In this document: in pieces, positions 32,488-42,309 of the stretch
Layout of the letters: the number at the start of each line of letters is the position of its first letter
Numbering within the stretch: position 1 is the stretch's first letter
Assembly: GCA_949825045.1 (NCBI GenBank)
Contig: OX463807.1
Span: 38,212,749-38,276,748 of the forward strand
Source: Argyresthia goedartella
Lineage: Eukaryota; Arthropoda; Insecta; Lepidoptera; Argyresthiidae
Direction: 5' to 3'
Length of the DNA: 64,000 bases
Position numbers and translations under genes: made by a program
The notes under the pieces: generated by a model
Told to the model about the DNA's origin: nothing
Seen by the model: the letters and a program-made list of their open reading frames with translations, nothing else
Database searches by the model: none

Positions 32488-32990
32488 TGTTCGATTCAAA
32501 ATCGATACTCGATCTATGGTTCCGCAACGGCCATTTTGAATTTGACGTTGCGGCCATCTTTGCAGTTTTTTTGACAACTGACGGACGAAAAGCCCCCGTA
32601 ATGTGACGCGTATTGATTTTGGGCATTAAAATTAAATCGTAAGCCATCTGCAATTGTATTCGGGCTCCCCTCAGGATTTTCTTATAGCTGAGTGTATTGT
32701 GGTTCTCCGAACCAGATAAAGTTCGTATTTGGAACACTGTGTGCGTCGAAGCTGGCCTGCCAGCCATACCTGGTTGGCTGAAGAACCTGTCTACCAAGAA
32801 GAGCCTAGGGTGCACCCAGGCCTTGCAGAGAGACAGGTGTTTGACGGGAACGAAGCACAGACCAGGTCAGATAGAATCTATTACTTAGCTCGGTGAATCG
32901 CCGACGTTCTTGCTTCTTGGCATCTGATCGCTACGCTACCTCGTAGCTATGGGCCCCTGCGAGGTCATCGGGTGCCGAGAGGCCTGAACA
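32488..32990 (+). repeat. 3' LTR of BEL-1C (divergent, 503 bp)
   Basis: Starts TGTTCGATTC and ends GGCCTGAACA. It is clearly diverged from the flanking copy B LTRs, with base changes and about 40 bp of deletion, so copy C belongs to a different insertion lineage than copy B. Confidence 0.88.
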
Positions 32991-33124
32991 CTACCAATCT
33001 ATGTGGATACAGGAATAACCAAGTTACTTAACCGCCTATACCTACAGATTGATAGTCCCAAATCGTGCCTTCCTGGAGCCCTTGACGGCTGCAAATCTCA
33101 GGAAACCACGCTCTGCTACCAAAA
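32991..33124 (-). other. BEL-1B primer binding site and 5' leader remnant
   Basis: On the minus strand the 5' LTR is followed by TTT and then TGGTAGCAGAGCG (about 33121 to 33109), a typical tRNA-primer site starting TGG. About 120 bp of leader remains before the end of copy C. BEL-2 has a closely similar site (TGGTAGCAGGCGC). Confidence 0.8.
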
Positions 33125-33668
33125 TGTTCAGGCTTCTCAGCACCTAATGACCTCGTAGGGGCCCATCAGCTACGAGGTAGCGTAACGATCAGTTGCCAAG
33201 AAGTGTGAACGTCGGCGGTTCACCGAGCTGAAGTAATTGGGGTCGATCTAACCTGGTCTGTGCTTCGGTCCCGTCAACCTCCTGTCTCTCTGCAAGGCCC
33301 GGGTGCACCCTAGGCTCTTCTTGGTAGACAGGTTCTTCAGCCAACCAGGTATGACTAGCGGGCCAGCTTCAATGAGCACAGTGTTCCAACACAGGTTATG
33401 TTACGTGGTAAAAAACAATCGGGCACGAAAATGCGAACTTTATCTGGTTCGGGAAACACTAACACACTCAGCTATATTACCAATCCTGAGGGAAACCCGA
33501 ATACATTCCAGATGGCCTGCGATTTAATTTCAATACCCTAACCAAAACGCGTTTACATTGCGAGGGCTTTCGTCTGTCAGTTGTCAAAACTGCCAGGTTG
33601 GCAGCTAACGTCAAATTCAAAATGGCCGTTCCGAAACCATCGATCGAATATCGATTTGGAATCGAACA
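33125..33668 (-). repeat. 5' LTR of BEL-1B
   Basis: 544 bp, TGTTCGAT...CTGAACA on the minus strand, followed outside by AACCT (33669-33673), which matches the left flank of the 3' LTR. The residual host sequence 33674-33742 (TTTTCCCGAATTTTGAAGCGCGGAG...) continues the target and holds no gene. Confidence 0.92.
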
Positions 33669-33742
33669 AACCTTTTTCCCGAATTTTGAAGCGCGGAGCT
33701 GCGCGGAAACGATGCGTACGCTACGGTGCTTAGAACGCGACT

Positions 33743-33761
33743 GGTTAGGTTAGGTTAGGTT
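33743..33761 (+). repeat. Short (GGTTA)n block at the 3' end of beta3 copy 1
   Basis: Three GGTTA units plus GGTT lie between non-telomeric DNA and the poly(T) of beta3 copy 1. Confidence 0.92.
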
Positions 33762-36013
33762 TTTTTTTTTTTTTTTTTCTTCAATGAACATACCGGTAAA
33801 ATCCATCATGGACGTCTGGGAAGGGGAACCCAGACAGTGCCGGACTCCTACCGGCTAAAAACCCGATTTGTCCAGACAGTGTTTCCTCCGACAAAAATTA
33901 CTCGGAGATATTATAAATTATGTTTTCTTTTGTCTTCTTCATCCAATTTCTTCCGTCACGTGAGACGTGCTCACGCTTTGTTACGTCTTGTATCTTCATA
34001 ACATAAAAACAGAACAAAATAAAGGAGAAATGTTTATGTACATTTACTAAGAATTTTGTTAACTAATTACCATGACAACCATATCACATATTTTTTTTAT
34101 TTTTTTTTGTTTTTTTTTTATACTTTTATATTTATTTAAAATATTCGGTTCTTTGATAGTTTTTTTTTTATTTCTTTTTTATTTCGTAATTTACATATAC
34201 TTACTTTATATATAAATATTATATAATATACAATTATATGATTTTATATACAATTTTCTTACATTTACATTCTTATTACTATTTTGCTTATATATATATA
34301 TATATATTTGTTTCTTATATGTTTCGAAACATGATTATTATGTTTCAAGAACATATGGCTTCCTACCTATATTTTTGCTACCATTTCTTTTTCCTGCTTG
34401 CTGAACAATTCTTTCCATAAAATCTACAAATCGATCTTTAATTTTGCAAGTTAAGAATTCCGGCAGATTGTCTTTATTCAGCTTTAGGTCCGTTTCGATT
34501 TCTAGGTTCAATCTTTCGGCTCCATATTTAGGACACTCTAATAAGAGATGCGTGATTGTTTCATCCACCGCCGGATCACAGATGCAGGCGGGGCTATCCT
34601 TGCATTTAAACCTGTGGAGATAGAACGCAAAACCGCCGTGACCCGTTAGCGCTTGCACAAGAAGAGGGTTCAGTTGTATATTTCTGATCACTTTATAGGC
34701 TACCACGGCATTTGGGAGAAAGTCCTCAGTTACGGAAGCAGTCTCTCCAGTAACGTAGCGGTTGTTCCATTCGACCAGGGTCTCGTGGCGAATCTGTCTC
34801 TTAACAAACGACACTGGGCAAAGACCATAATCAGGTGCCGTCTTCCTTTACAGTGCGGCTTCTTTGGCCAGCAAGTCGGCGCGCTCGTTTCCCTCCACTC
34901 CGACATGTGCTCTTATCCAGAATAACTTGATTTTTTTATTCTGGTAATAAAACTGCCTAATATTACTCCTTATTTCGACAGCCAACGGGTGTGAGAAGTC
35001 CGGATTCTGAAGTAATTCAAGCGAGGATCTAGAGTCACTGAAGATATTTGCTTCGATATCTCTTTCCCTTAACAAAAGTTTCGTGGCCTGTAGCAGAGCG
35101 AACATCTCTGCCTGAAACACAGTGCAGAAAGGCTCCAGCCTGAACTTCCTGCTTTTCCGTTCCGTACCGTCCCGCCAGAAAGACAGTGCAGCCCCGACCC
35201 TGCCTTCAATTTTGCTTCCGTCAGTAAATACTTGTAAGCCCTGGATATTGTGTTTGGCTAGGGTCTGCAACTGCATATCTTCCAAGCAGGCGAATTCGAC
35301 ACTGAAGTTCTCAGCAGGATGAGGAGCTAGCGTGTAGTGCACCCTGCTCTCCAAGTACCTCCCCCCTATAACTGCCAAAGGCTTGCCACGCTTTGCTTCG
35401 TACAGCTTCGCCGCTTCGCGCACTCGCATGTCAAGGGGTAGCAGGCCGGAGACACTGTCCTATGAGCTTTCACTATTTTTTGTGCAAAACCTCTCTGCAC
35501 TGAGTTTAGTTGTTTTTGCACGGATATTCTCTCCGTCACCGGTGCCCAAGCGCTGGACGCATACATAATAATAGGCTCTACCACTGCGACGTATATCGTT
35601 CTGATAATCTCCGGATTTAGGCCCCATGAGATTTTGGCAGCCCGACATAGCTGCTTGTAGATGTTCGTAGCCTTAACACAGACATGGTTCACGTGTTTTT
35701 TGAAATTTAACTTATTGTCTATGATTAAACCTAGCAGCTTTATTTCTTCTTTCATAGCGATCTCAACCTCGCCCATGTGGATGCACGGGGTGGTGAATTT
35801 CAGCTTATTTGTTATCACCATAGCGTGGGTCTTGTGTGCTGCGAACTTCAGTTTGTTCGTTCTACCCCATGCCACCACACGAGCCAGTGTTTCATCACCT
35901 TTTCTTTCTATGTTGGTTACCGAGTTTCCGGAGAATACCAGCACGATATCATCAGCAAATGCTTGGCAGTATACGCCTCTCTCGCCCAGTTCATCCAGCA
36001 AAGGGTCTAGCAG
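33760..36013 (-). mobile_element. Telomere-repeat LINE beta3, copy 1 (5'-truncated)
   Basis: This minus-strand LINE has its poly(A) (T at 33760-33778) on a GGTTA block and its 5' end cut inside RT at another TTAGG block (36014). The 3' UTR (33779-34337) is AT-rich. Near the tail it carries hairpin I (GCCGG/CCGGC, 33839-33855), hairpin II (GTCTGGG/CCCAGAC, 33814-33835) and hairpin III (33802-33812). Confidence 0.87.
34338..36013 (-). pseudogene. LINE beta3 copy 1 ORF2 fragment: RT C-terminal half + RNase H
   Basis: The fragment starts within RT (ELGERGVYCQAFADDIVLVFSG; FADD catalytic box near 35950). The thumb (KLLGLIIDNKLNFKKHV), RNase H (VFTDGSKIEGRVGAALSF, VFQAEMFALLQA, IFSDSRSSLELL, NERADLLAKEAAL) and the terminal CICDPAVDETITHLLLECPKY finger follow. 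There is a frame change near 35450, where about 30 bases present in copy 2 (SLSAALALSGLLPLDM) are missing. TAA at 34848-34850 comes right after KEAAL and is also present in copy 2. The frame then continues to a stop at 34338-34340. Confidence 0.86.
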
Positions 36014-36053
36014 GCAGGTTAGGTTAGGTTAGGTTAGGTTAGGTTAGGTTAGG
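36014..36053 (+). repeat. (GGTTA)n block between beta3 copy 1 and alpha copy 2
   Basis: Eight GGTTA-type units lie between the truncated 5' end of beta3 and the 5' end of alpha copy 2 (GGGGTACGAAGTC). Confidence 0.95.
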
Positions 36054-36363
36054 TTGGGGTACGAAGTCAGATCACCTCCCCGTGGTGTACCCTGGAAACA
36101 CTGGTTCTGTCCCAGTGGCTTAGAGTCTGACATGGCTCCCTGATTTTCACCCTGCTCGTTGCAGAGGAGTTAGTCGGGGAGCGCGAGGAGGACCTCCTGC
36201 ATTTCCTCTGCTCATCAGAGAAAATTGCGGAGGGCAGAGGAGTGGAGTGGAGAACACCACTATAAAAAATCCCTTATCCCAAAGTCTGACGTGCTGAGGG
36301 GATGAATGGCGGGAGGGAGTCCCGTCCCAAGCGGACGAAGCTGTGGATCAGCAAAACCATGAA

Positions 36364-38568
36364 ATGAGTGCGAAAATTACATGTATACCCCAGGAGGGTA
36401 CCACCGGCTCCGTCGGTGGAGAATCCCTCCCTGTGCCTTCGGGCACAGGCTGCCCCTCGTTCTCTGGGGAGAGCAACACCCATTTTGAAGAGGACCGAGA
36501 AGGTCTGAGATCTGCTGTTCCGGGCAGTCGCCTGGAAATAGCGCTGAGTCCTCTCAGGCTGAGAGGCGGAGGTGGCGATGGGGATGGTGGTGCTTTAAGC
36601 ACGCCCCCGATGCGGGCTGAGCCGGCTGCAGCTCCCCCGCGAGACGCAAAAGGGCGCTTCAGGCGTCCACCCACACCAACACCAGTCATGAACACCAGGC
36701 TGGTGTCGACGGACGGCGAGGAGTCTGATGTTTCCTCAGCAATGTCGCTGTCTAGGCCCCCATCAGCAGCATCGATGGGAGGCAAGAGTAGAAAGCGGAC
36801 GCTATCCACTTCAATGGACTATGCAGACGGAGACCTGGACCCGTCTGCTGCTCCAAAAAAGACGCGGGCGAAGCGGTCACTCCCTAGCGTAGAGGAGCTG
36901 GCTGCATCTATGGCGAATATGCCTACCGCGGAAATTCAGAGTTTGATGCGGAGCAACCTTGAGACGGTGGAAAAGGTCTCTGACACCTCTAGCCAACTTA
37001 AGGGCAACTACGTCCGGAGCCTTAGGATGGCAGCGAGGAAGGTTCAGGCCGGAAGCGAGGAATTGGCTCGGAGGACTAACTTCGATGCCAACATTGAGAG
37101 GCTGGAGCGGGAAAACGCAGAACTGCGCTCACAGCTCGCTTCTCTCACCGCAACGGTCGAGAGGCTGAGGAAAGAGCTTGCAGCCTTCTCTCAGACCTCC
37201 ACCTCTCAGCCAGGGCCTAGCCGTGCTGCCAATCCACCATCCAGTATGGCACAGCCTGAGCCAATGCGTCCCCTGCCCTCCAAAGGCAAGAGCCCAGCGG
37301 CTGCGTTACGGAGTCCCGCAGAAACGCTGTCATCTGTTGTGCCAGCTCCGGCGACGGTGGCAATACTGACCGAACCGAGGACCCCGGCAGCGGCCTGGGA
37401 AGCCCGGCTGATGGGGCGCATCGGCGCCTTAATTGATGAAAGACTCGGGAAGAGATCGACGACGCAAGCTCGGTTAGCCCCGGAAACCTCGGCACAAACC
37501 AAACAGAAGAGGTCAAAAAGGAGGAAGAAGAAAAAGGGGGAAACCAGTGATGGGAGCCAGGCACCGCCTGTCGATGTAAACCGACAGCAGCTGCAGTCTG
37601 CGCAATCCCCGCAGGCAGCCACCCAAAGGGAGGCTGCAGCCAAGGCGGAGGACACCTGGACGCAGGTTGTGAGGCGCAAAGCGCTGCCACAGACTGCGTC
37701 TGCGCCACCGGCTTCGCATCGACCCCGAATGCCTGCATCAGCTGCAGTTAAGCTGCCGAGGCCGCCTACAAGTGTCATTGTCACCGTCACCATAGTTATG
37801 AGACCCGCTAAGGAGCGGGTAAATCTCCCAGACTGTGGCATTGTGACGGGCTTGCGTATGCGCCAGGCCCAAACGGGGGGCCTCATTTTAGAGGTTCCCG
37901 GCCCGGACAGCTCTACAAAAGCAGAGACGCTCTGCGGACGTCTGCGGGTAGCACTGGCTGACATGCCAGTGCACGTGGCACGACCCATCGCGACGGCAGA
38001 CGTTCGGGTGATGGATCTCGATGACTCCATCACCCAAGAAGAGCTGATTGCGGCGATAGCTGCAGTTGGGGGCTGCGAAGCTGCAGACATCAAGGCTGGT
38101 GAGATCCGACGCTCTACTGGCGGGCTCGGTACCACAGTAGTGAATGGCCCTATCGTGGCGATGCGCAAGCTGGCCACAGCAAAGCGCATCGACGTGGGAT
38201 GGGCCTTCGTCAAGGTAGAGGCATTAGAGAAGCGTCCAATGCGATGCTTCCTATGCCTTGAGGTCGGCCACGTAAGCAGGAACTGCTCCACGGGGGTTGA
38301 CCGCTCGGGATGCTGCTTTGCCTGTGGCCAAAGAGGTCACAAGGCCAGGGACTGCAAAGCGGCTGTTCCAAGGTGCCCAGTCTGTGCAGATCTGAACAGG
38401 CCCGCAAACCACAGGATGGGTGCAAAGGCGTGCAATCCTCCAAGGAGAAAGGGGAGGGGCAAGCAAGGCCCCGGCTCTGCAACCCCCACCAATGAGGCGG
38501 TGCCGTCAGGAGCACCAGCTGGACAGGGCGCAAGCCCTGCTCTAGCGGAGGCGGCCATGGAGACGTAA
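36364..38568 (+). CDS. LINE alpha ORF1, intact (734 aa)
   Basis: This is the complete ORF1. I chose the ATG at 36364 (MSAKITCIPQEG); the frame is open slightly upstream, but only through a GTG. The N-terminal half is Pro/Ser/Arg-rich with several K/R clusters (for example around 37515-37535) that could serve nuclear import. A coiled coil (RLERENAELRSQLASLTA near 37090-37150) could support self-assembly. A conserved domain (PDCGIVTGLRMRQAQTGG...) precedes three zinc knuckles at about 38240-38430. It ends with TAA 38566-38568. By analogy with SART and R1 ORF1 it binds element RNA and helps locate the telomere; that role is inferred from family knowledge. Confidence 0.9.
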   Translation: MSAKITCIPQEGTTGSVGGESLPVPSGTGCPSFSGESNTHFEEDREGLRSAVPGSRLEIALSPLRLRGGGGDGDGGALSTPPMRAEPAAAPPRDAKGRFRRPPTPTPVMNTRLVSTDGEESDVSSAMSLSRPPSAASMGGKSRKRTLSTSMDYADGDLDPSAAPKKTRAKRSLPSVEELAASMANMPTAEIQSLMRSNLETVEKVSDTSSQLKGNYVRSLRMAARKVQAGSEELARRTNFDANIERLERENAELRSQLASLTATVERLRKELAAFSQTSTSQPGPSRAANPPSSMAQPEPMRPLPSKGKSPAAALRSPAETLSSVVPAPATVAILTEPRTPAAAWEARLMGRIGALIDERLGKRSTTQARLAPETSAQTKQKRSKRRKKKKGETSDGSQAPPVDVNRQQLQSAQSPQAATQREAAAKAEDTWTQVVRRKALPQTASAPPASHRPRMPASAAVKLPRPPTSVIVTVTIVMRPAKERVNLPDCGIVTGLRMRQAQTGGLILEVPGPDSSTKAETLCGRLRVALADMPVHVARPIATADVRVMDLDDSITQEELIAAIAAVGGCEAADIKAGEIRRSTGGLGTTVVNGPIVAMRKLATAKRIDVGWAFVKVEALEKRPMRCFLCLEVGHVSRNCSTGVDRSGCCFACGQRGHKARDCKAAVPRCPVCADLNRPANHRMGAKACNPPRRKGRGKQGPGSATPTNEAVPSGAPAGQGASPALAEAAMET

Positions 38569-38570
38569 AA

Positions 38571-41500
38571 TTCAACAGCTACGTCCTCCAATGCAACCTG
38601 AATCACTGCAGGAGTGCGCAGGACTTGCTACTGCATACCCTTGCAGAACATCGGGTTGCTCTGGCCGTCGCGGCAGATCCCTACCAGGTCTTGGACCATC
38701 CTCGCTGGTTCGGTAACTCGACGGGCTCAGTCGCAATCCACTGGAGGGGTGGTGAGGGGGACCCTCACTGCGCCTTGCTTGAGCAAGGACAGGGATTCAT
38801 CGAAGTGGAGTGGGGCCCCCTTGCCATTATCGGCTGCTATATCTCCCCAAACATACCCCTCGCATAGTTCGAAGGGTTCCTTGACCGGCTAGCGGCCACC
38901 GCCCGTCGCTGGTCAACACAGCCGGTCATTGTCTTGGGTGACTTTAACGCACGGTCTAGCGCGTGGGGGGATGCCCGGGACAATGTTAGGGGAGATACGG
39001 TGCTGGAATGGGCGGCAGGACTCGACCTCCGTTTGTTAAATCGGGGGTCAACAAACACGTGCGTGCGCGTGCAGGGGGAGTCGATAGTCGATCTATCATG
39101 GGCGTCTCCTTCTGCACTGCGCTTGGTGACAGGTTGGAGAGTGGCGAAGGAGATGGTCACGCTCTCTGACCATCGCCACATTATAATTAATGTGGAAATC
39201 CGCCGCCACAACAGGGCCCTGCGGCCTGATCGACGGAGCGGCCCACCGCAACGGTGGTCCCTCAAGCGGCTTGTCAGAGATCTGCTCGAGTCTGCTGCCA
39301 TCGTTGCTTCGTGGTCGTTAGGACACGAAGAGGTCTCGCCCGATCCTGAAAAGGAGGCGGGTAGATTCGGGGAAACGTTGGCGTCTATTTGCGACGCCTC
39401 GATGCCCCGAATCAGACACTCCGATGGAAAAGGGGCGTACTGGTGGTCGGAGGAGATTGCGCAGCTGCGCGAGGCATGCCTGCGTACCCGCCGCCAGTAC
39501 CAAAGATCCCAAAGACGACGGCGAGCCACCGCCAGCGAACGAGACGAGAGCTACGTGGTCTATCGAGACGCTTCCAAAGCACTCAGCGATGCTATCGCTA
39601 GTGCAAGGTCTCGGTCCTGGAATGAACTCCTCGACGAGCTGAACAGGGATCCATGGGGGCGCCCGTACAAAATGGTACTGGGCAAGCTCAGACCATGGGT
39701 CCCTCCATTGACGATGACCCTGGAGCCCGGCTTCGTGGGGAGGGTGGTAGACACGCTCTTCCCCAGGCTCCAGGATCATCCGCCACCTCTAACCGAAGCG
39801 GATTCGATTGAATTCGATTCCGACAGGTTGGGGGTGACGGTCGAGGAGTTGGACCGAGCCGTGAAGCGTCTCATGGCAAAGAACACAGCGCCCGGGCCAG
39901 ATGGAGTTCCCGGCAAGGCGCTGGGTTTAGCTCTCGCCGCTGGATTGGGTAACTACCTGAGGCAGCTGTTCACCAGCTGCCTCCAAAATGGCGTCTTCCC
40001 TTCCGGCTGGAAGCTGGCGAAGTTGGTACTCATATGGAAGTCAGGTCGACCCGCAGACTCACCCTCTGCCTACCGACCCATATGCCTGTTGAGTGAAGTC
40101 GGCAAACTCTTTGAGAGAGTCGTTGCCGAGCGAATCAACGTGCATCTAGCTTGCACAGGTCCCGACCTGTCGGAAGCCCAGTTCGGCTTCTGCCGTGCAT
40201 GACGGTGGACGCGATACTACGCGTCCGAACACTGTCGACCCAGGTCGTCTCACAGGGTAGGGTGGCGTTAGCGGTATCGCTCGATATTGTTAATGCCTTT
40301 AACTCCCTGCCTTGGTCGAGCATCAGGGAGGCGCTCAACTATCACCGAGTGCCCCCATACCTGAAGCAAGTTGTCGGAGCATACCTGTGCAACAGGGACA
40401 TTACGTTCCCGGGTCGGGATGGCGAAAGTCATCAGAGAGAGGTCGAGTGCGGGGTTCCCCAGGGGTCGGTTCTAGGCCCACTCCTGTGGAATCTCGCATA
40501 CGATAAAGTACTGCGGGTCGAGGTCACGGTCGGCGTGCACCTGGTCTGCTATGCAGACGATACCCTGGTGCTCGCCGAGGGTGACGACTTCCAGAGTACC
40601 ATCAGGCTCGCCGAAACCGGAGTGTCTCGCGTCGTCGAGGAAATAGAGGGGCTGGGATTGCTTGTGGCGCCTCAGAAGACTGAGGCGATTTGGTTCCACA
40701 AACTCCCGCGAGGGAGGGAACCGCCCAGCTCCTCGATTCGCGTGGGTGACGTACTGGTCCAGGTGGGGCAATACATGAAGTACTTGGGCCTCATCCTGGA
40801 CAGTCGATGGGGCTTCGAGGAACATTTCCGTCGCCTGGTCCCCCGGCTTGAGCGGACAGCTGGTGCTCTACACCGACTGCTGCCAAACCTTGGGGGCCCT
40901 GAGAAGGGAGTCCGCCGCCTCTACGGGGGCGTACTGCGGTCCATGGCCCTTTACGGGGCGCCCGTCTGGTCACCTCGACTGACGGGCGTCCGGCGCAACA
41001 GAGCACCTCTCTGTAGCATCCAACGTAAGGTGGCCATTCGGATCGCAAGAGGTTACCAGACGGTATCCTTTGAGGCGGCCACTATCCTGGCGCGCTTTCT
41101 TCCGCTGGACCTCCTGGCAGAGATGGACGCGCGGGTGTATGCGCGTCTCCACCGGGAGGAGGCGGAGGATAGAACGCCAACGGAAATTCGGCAGGAAGAG
41201 CGGCGAGCCGCAATAGCGAAGTGGCGCGAGAGGCTTTCTGAGCCACGGATCTCGCGCCAGCGCGCCGTAGGCGCTATCCTGCCGAACCTCGAAGCCTGGC
41301 TCGAAAGAAAGACGTACGTCACCTTCCGGCTGACGCAGGTGCTTACCGGACACGGTTGTTTCGGTGAGTACCTGTATCGGATCGGACGCGAACCGACGGC
41401 GCAGTGTCACCATTGCGGGAGCGACCAGGACTCAGCCCAGCACACGCTGGAGGAATGCCCCGCGTGGGCCTCCGAGCGAGAAGTCCTGGGGGCCCGGATC

Positions 41501-41686
41501 GGGCGAGACCTCTCTCCGCCAGCAGTAGTTGCGGCTATGCTGGCGGATCAAGAGTCGTGGAGCGCAGTGGTCTCCTTCTGCGAAGCAGTAATGCTCCAGA
41601 AGGAGGACGCGGAGCGGGATCGGGAGAGGGCTGATCCCGCTCGTAGGCGCAGACGACGCAGGGGCGGTGGCGTGGGCCGCCCTTGA
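38571..41686 (+). pseudogene. LINE alpha copy 2 ORF2: endonuclease + RT
   Basis: Same domains as copy 1: APE endonuclease (LGDFNARSSAWGD near 38935, LSDHRHI near 39165), RT (APGPDGVPGK, SAYRPICLLSEVGK, VSLDIVNAFNSLPW, YADD near 40555) and a C-terminal CHHCGSDQDSAQHTLEECPAW. The in-frame TAG at 38865-38867 occupies exactly the position of the TAG in copy 1. A 4-base loss near 40199-40202 (copy 1 has GCATGGTTGACGG) shifts the frame between RT segments; the second frame is intact to the stop at 41684-41686. It keeps CAG where copy 1 has TAG at 14381, so the two copies are independent in that defect. Confidence 0.88.
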
Positions 41687-42170
41687 GCCTTATGGCTATC
41701 CCTGTAGGTCGGGAGAAAGAATACATCTACAGTAATCCCTGCTTGGCGTAAGAGGCCCCTAAAAGGGAACCGGAGTTATGGGCGTTCAGACTTCCAACTC
41801 TGAACGCCTATGACTCCAAGACGGCGACTGGGAGGGCACCTGAAGCTCTCCCAGGGCGGTCGCTGGCGGTCGCAAGCGGTCGGGGCGGGGGCCCTTGATC
41901 GCAACAGTGCGCCGCGAGGAGTTTACGACGGGATTGGTTGTGGCCGTTCCCGTCGTGAAGTGGGAGGAAGTTGAGATGCTTCCTCCCTGGGTGCTGGGGA
42001 CAGTTCCGGTGCGTGTCACCAGCGGTCCCGGACCTGCCCTCACCATGCACTATGACGGCCACCCCGGGGGTTTTTAGTGGGTGCAAGCCCCACATAACCG
42101 CCCTGGCGCCCCCGCGCCTCGGCGGTATCCGTCAGGGATTTTCCCCCGGGCATCAAAAAAAAAAAAAAAA
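41687..42170 (+). other. LINE alpha copy 2 3' UTR and poly(A)
   Basis: This noncoding tail is nearly identical to 14805-15285. Hairpin I is GTGGG/CCCAC with loop TGCAAGC (42077-42093), directly after TTTTTA. Hairpin II CCGCC/GGCGG is fully paired here. ATCC/GGAT hairpin III lies just before CCCGGGCATC and 16 A. Confidence 0.72.
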
Positions 42171-42309
42171 GGTTAGGTTAGGTTAGGTTAGGTTAGGTTA
42201 GGTTAGGTTAGGTTAGGTTAGGTTAGGTTAGGTTAGGTTAGGTTAGGTTAGGTTAGGTTGGGTTAGGTTAGGTTAGGTTAGGTTAGGTTAGGTTAGGTTA
42301 GGTTAGGTT
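42171..42309 (+). repeat. (GGTTA)n telomere-type array, about 28 units
   Basis: The longest TTAGG block, about 139 bp, is perfect except for one GGTTG unit at 42256-42260. The poly(A) of alpha copy 2 ends on its left and the poly(T) of beta1 copy 2 starts on its right, so two LINEs point at each other across it. Confidence 0.97.

Larger units (their letters stand above)
28930..32990 (+). mobile_element. BEL-1 copy C: partial element, head-to-head with copy B
   Basis: The plus-strand fragment runs from the middle of protease (LADPDFDTPAPV) through the rest of pol to a 3' LTR ending at 32990. Its left end meets copy B at the 12-base palindrome CCTGACGTCAGG (28924-28935). Its right end abuts the leader of copy B. 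It is best explained as a BEL-1 inserted in the opposite orientation within copy B, followed by a deletion that removed its own 5' half and gag of copy B. Recombination during reverse transcription is the alternative. Confidence 0.82.
24159..33668 (-). mobile_element. BEL-1 copy B: complete LTR to LTR, with an inverted partial copy inside
   Basis: A minus-strand BEL/Pao insertion has its 5' LTR at 33125-33668 and 3' LTR at 24159-24701. It is flanked by the same 5 bases on both sides, AACCT (24154-24158 and 33669-33673). Order on the minus strand: 5' LTR, primer binding site and leader (33124-32991), an inverted fragment of another BEL-1 (copy C, 28930-32990), the end of gag, pol, 3' LTR. The gag N-terminal part and most of the leader are missing. 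The two LTRs are almost identical, indicating a recent insertion, yet pol carries a stop, an RT deletion and a frameshift. Confidence 0.9.
36054..42170 (+). mobile_element. Telomere-repeat LINE alpha, copy 2 (apparently full length)
   Basis: This is the longest alpha copy: 5' UTR 36054-36363 (about 310 bp, absent from copy 1), ORF1, ORF2, 3' UTR 41687-42154 and poly(A) 42155-42170 running into the longest TTAGG block. TTAGG lies at both ends. It is almost identical to copy 1 at the nucleotide level. Two visible defects are in ORF2. The 3' UTR has TTTTTA, hairpin I (42077-42093), hairpin II (CCGCC/GGCGG, 42098-42125) and hairpin III. Confidence 0.9.

Noticed and set aside
24159..33668. Two independent BEL-1 insertions facing each other plus a solo LTR
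   Set aside because: The AACCT duplication and near-identical LTRs at 24159 and 33125 show these are the two ends of one element; only the inner copy C is a different element.
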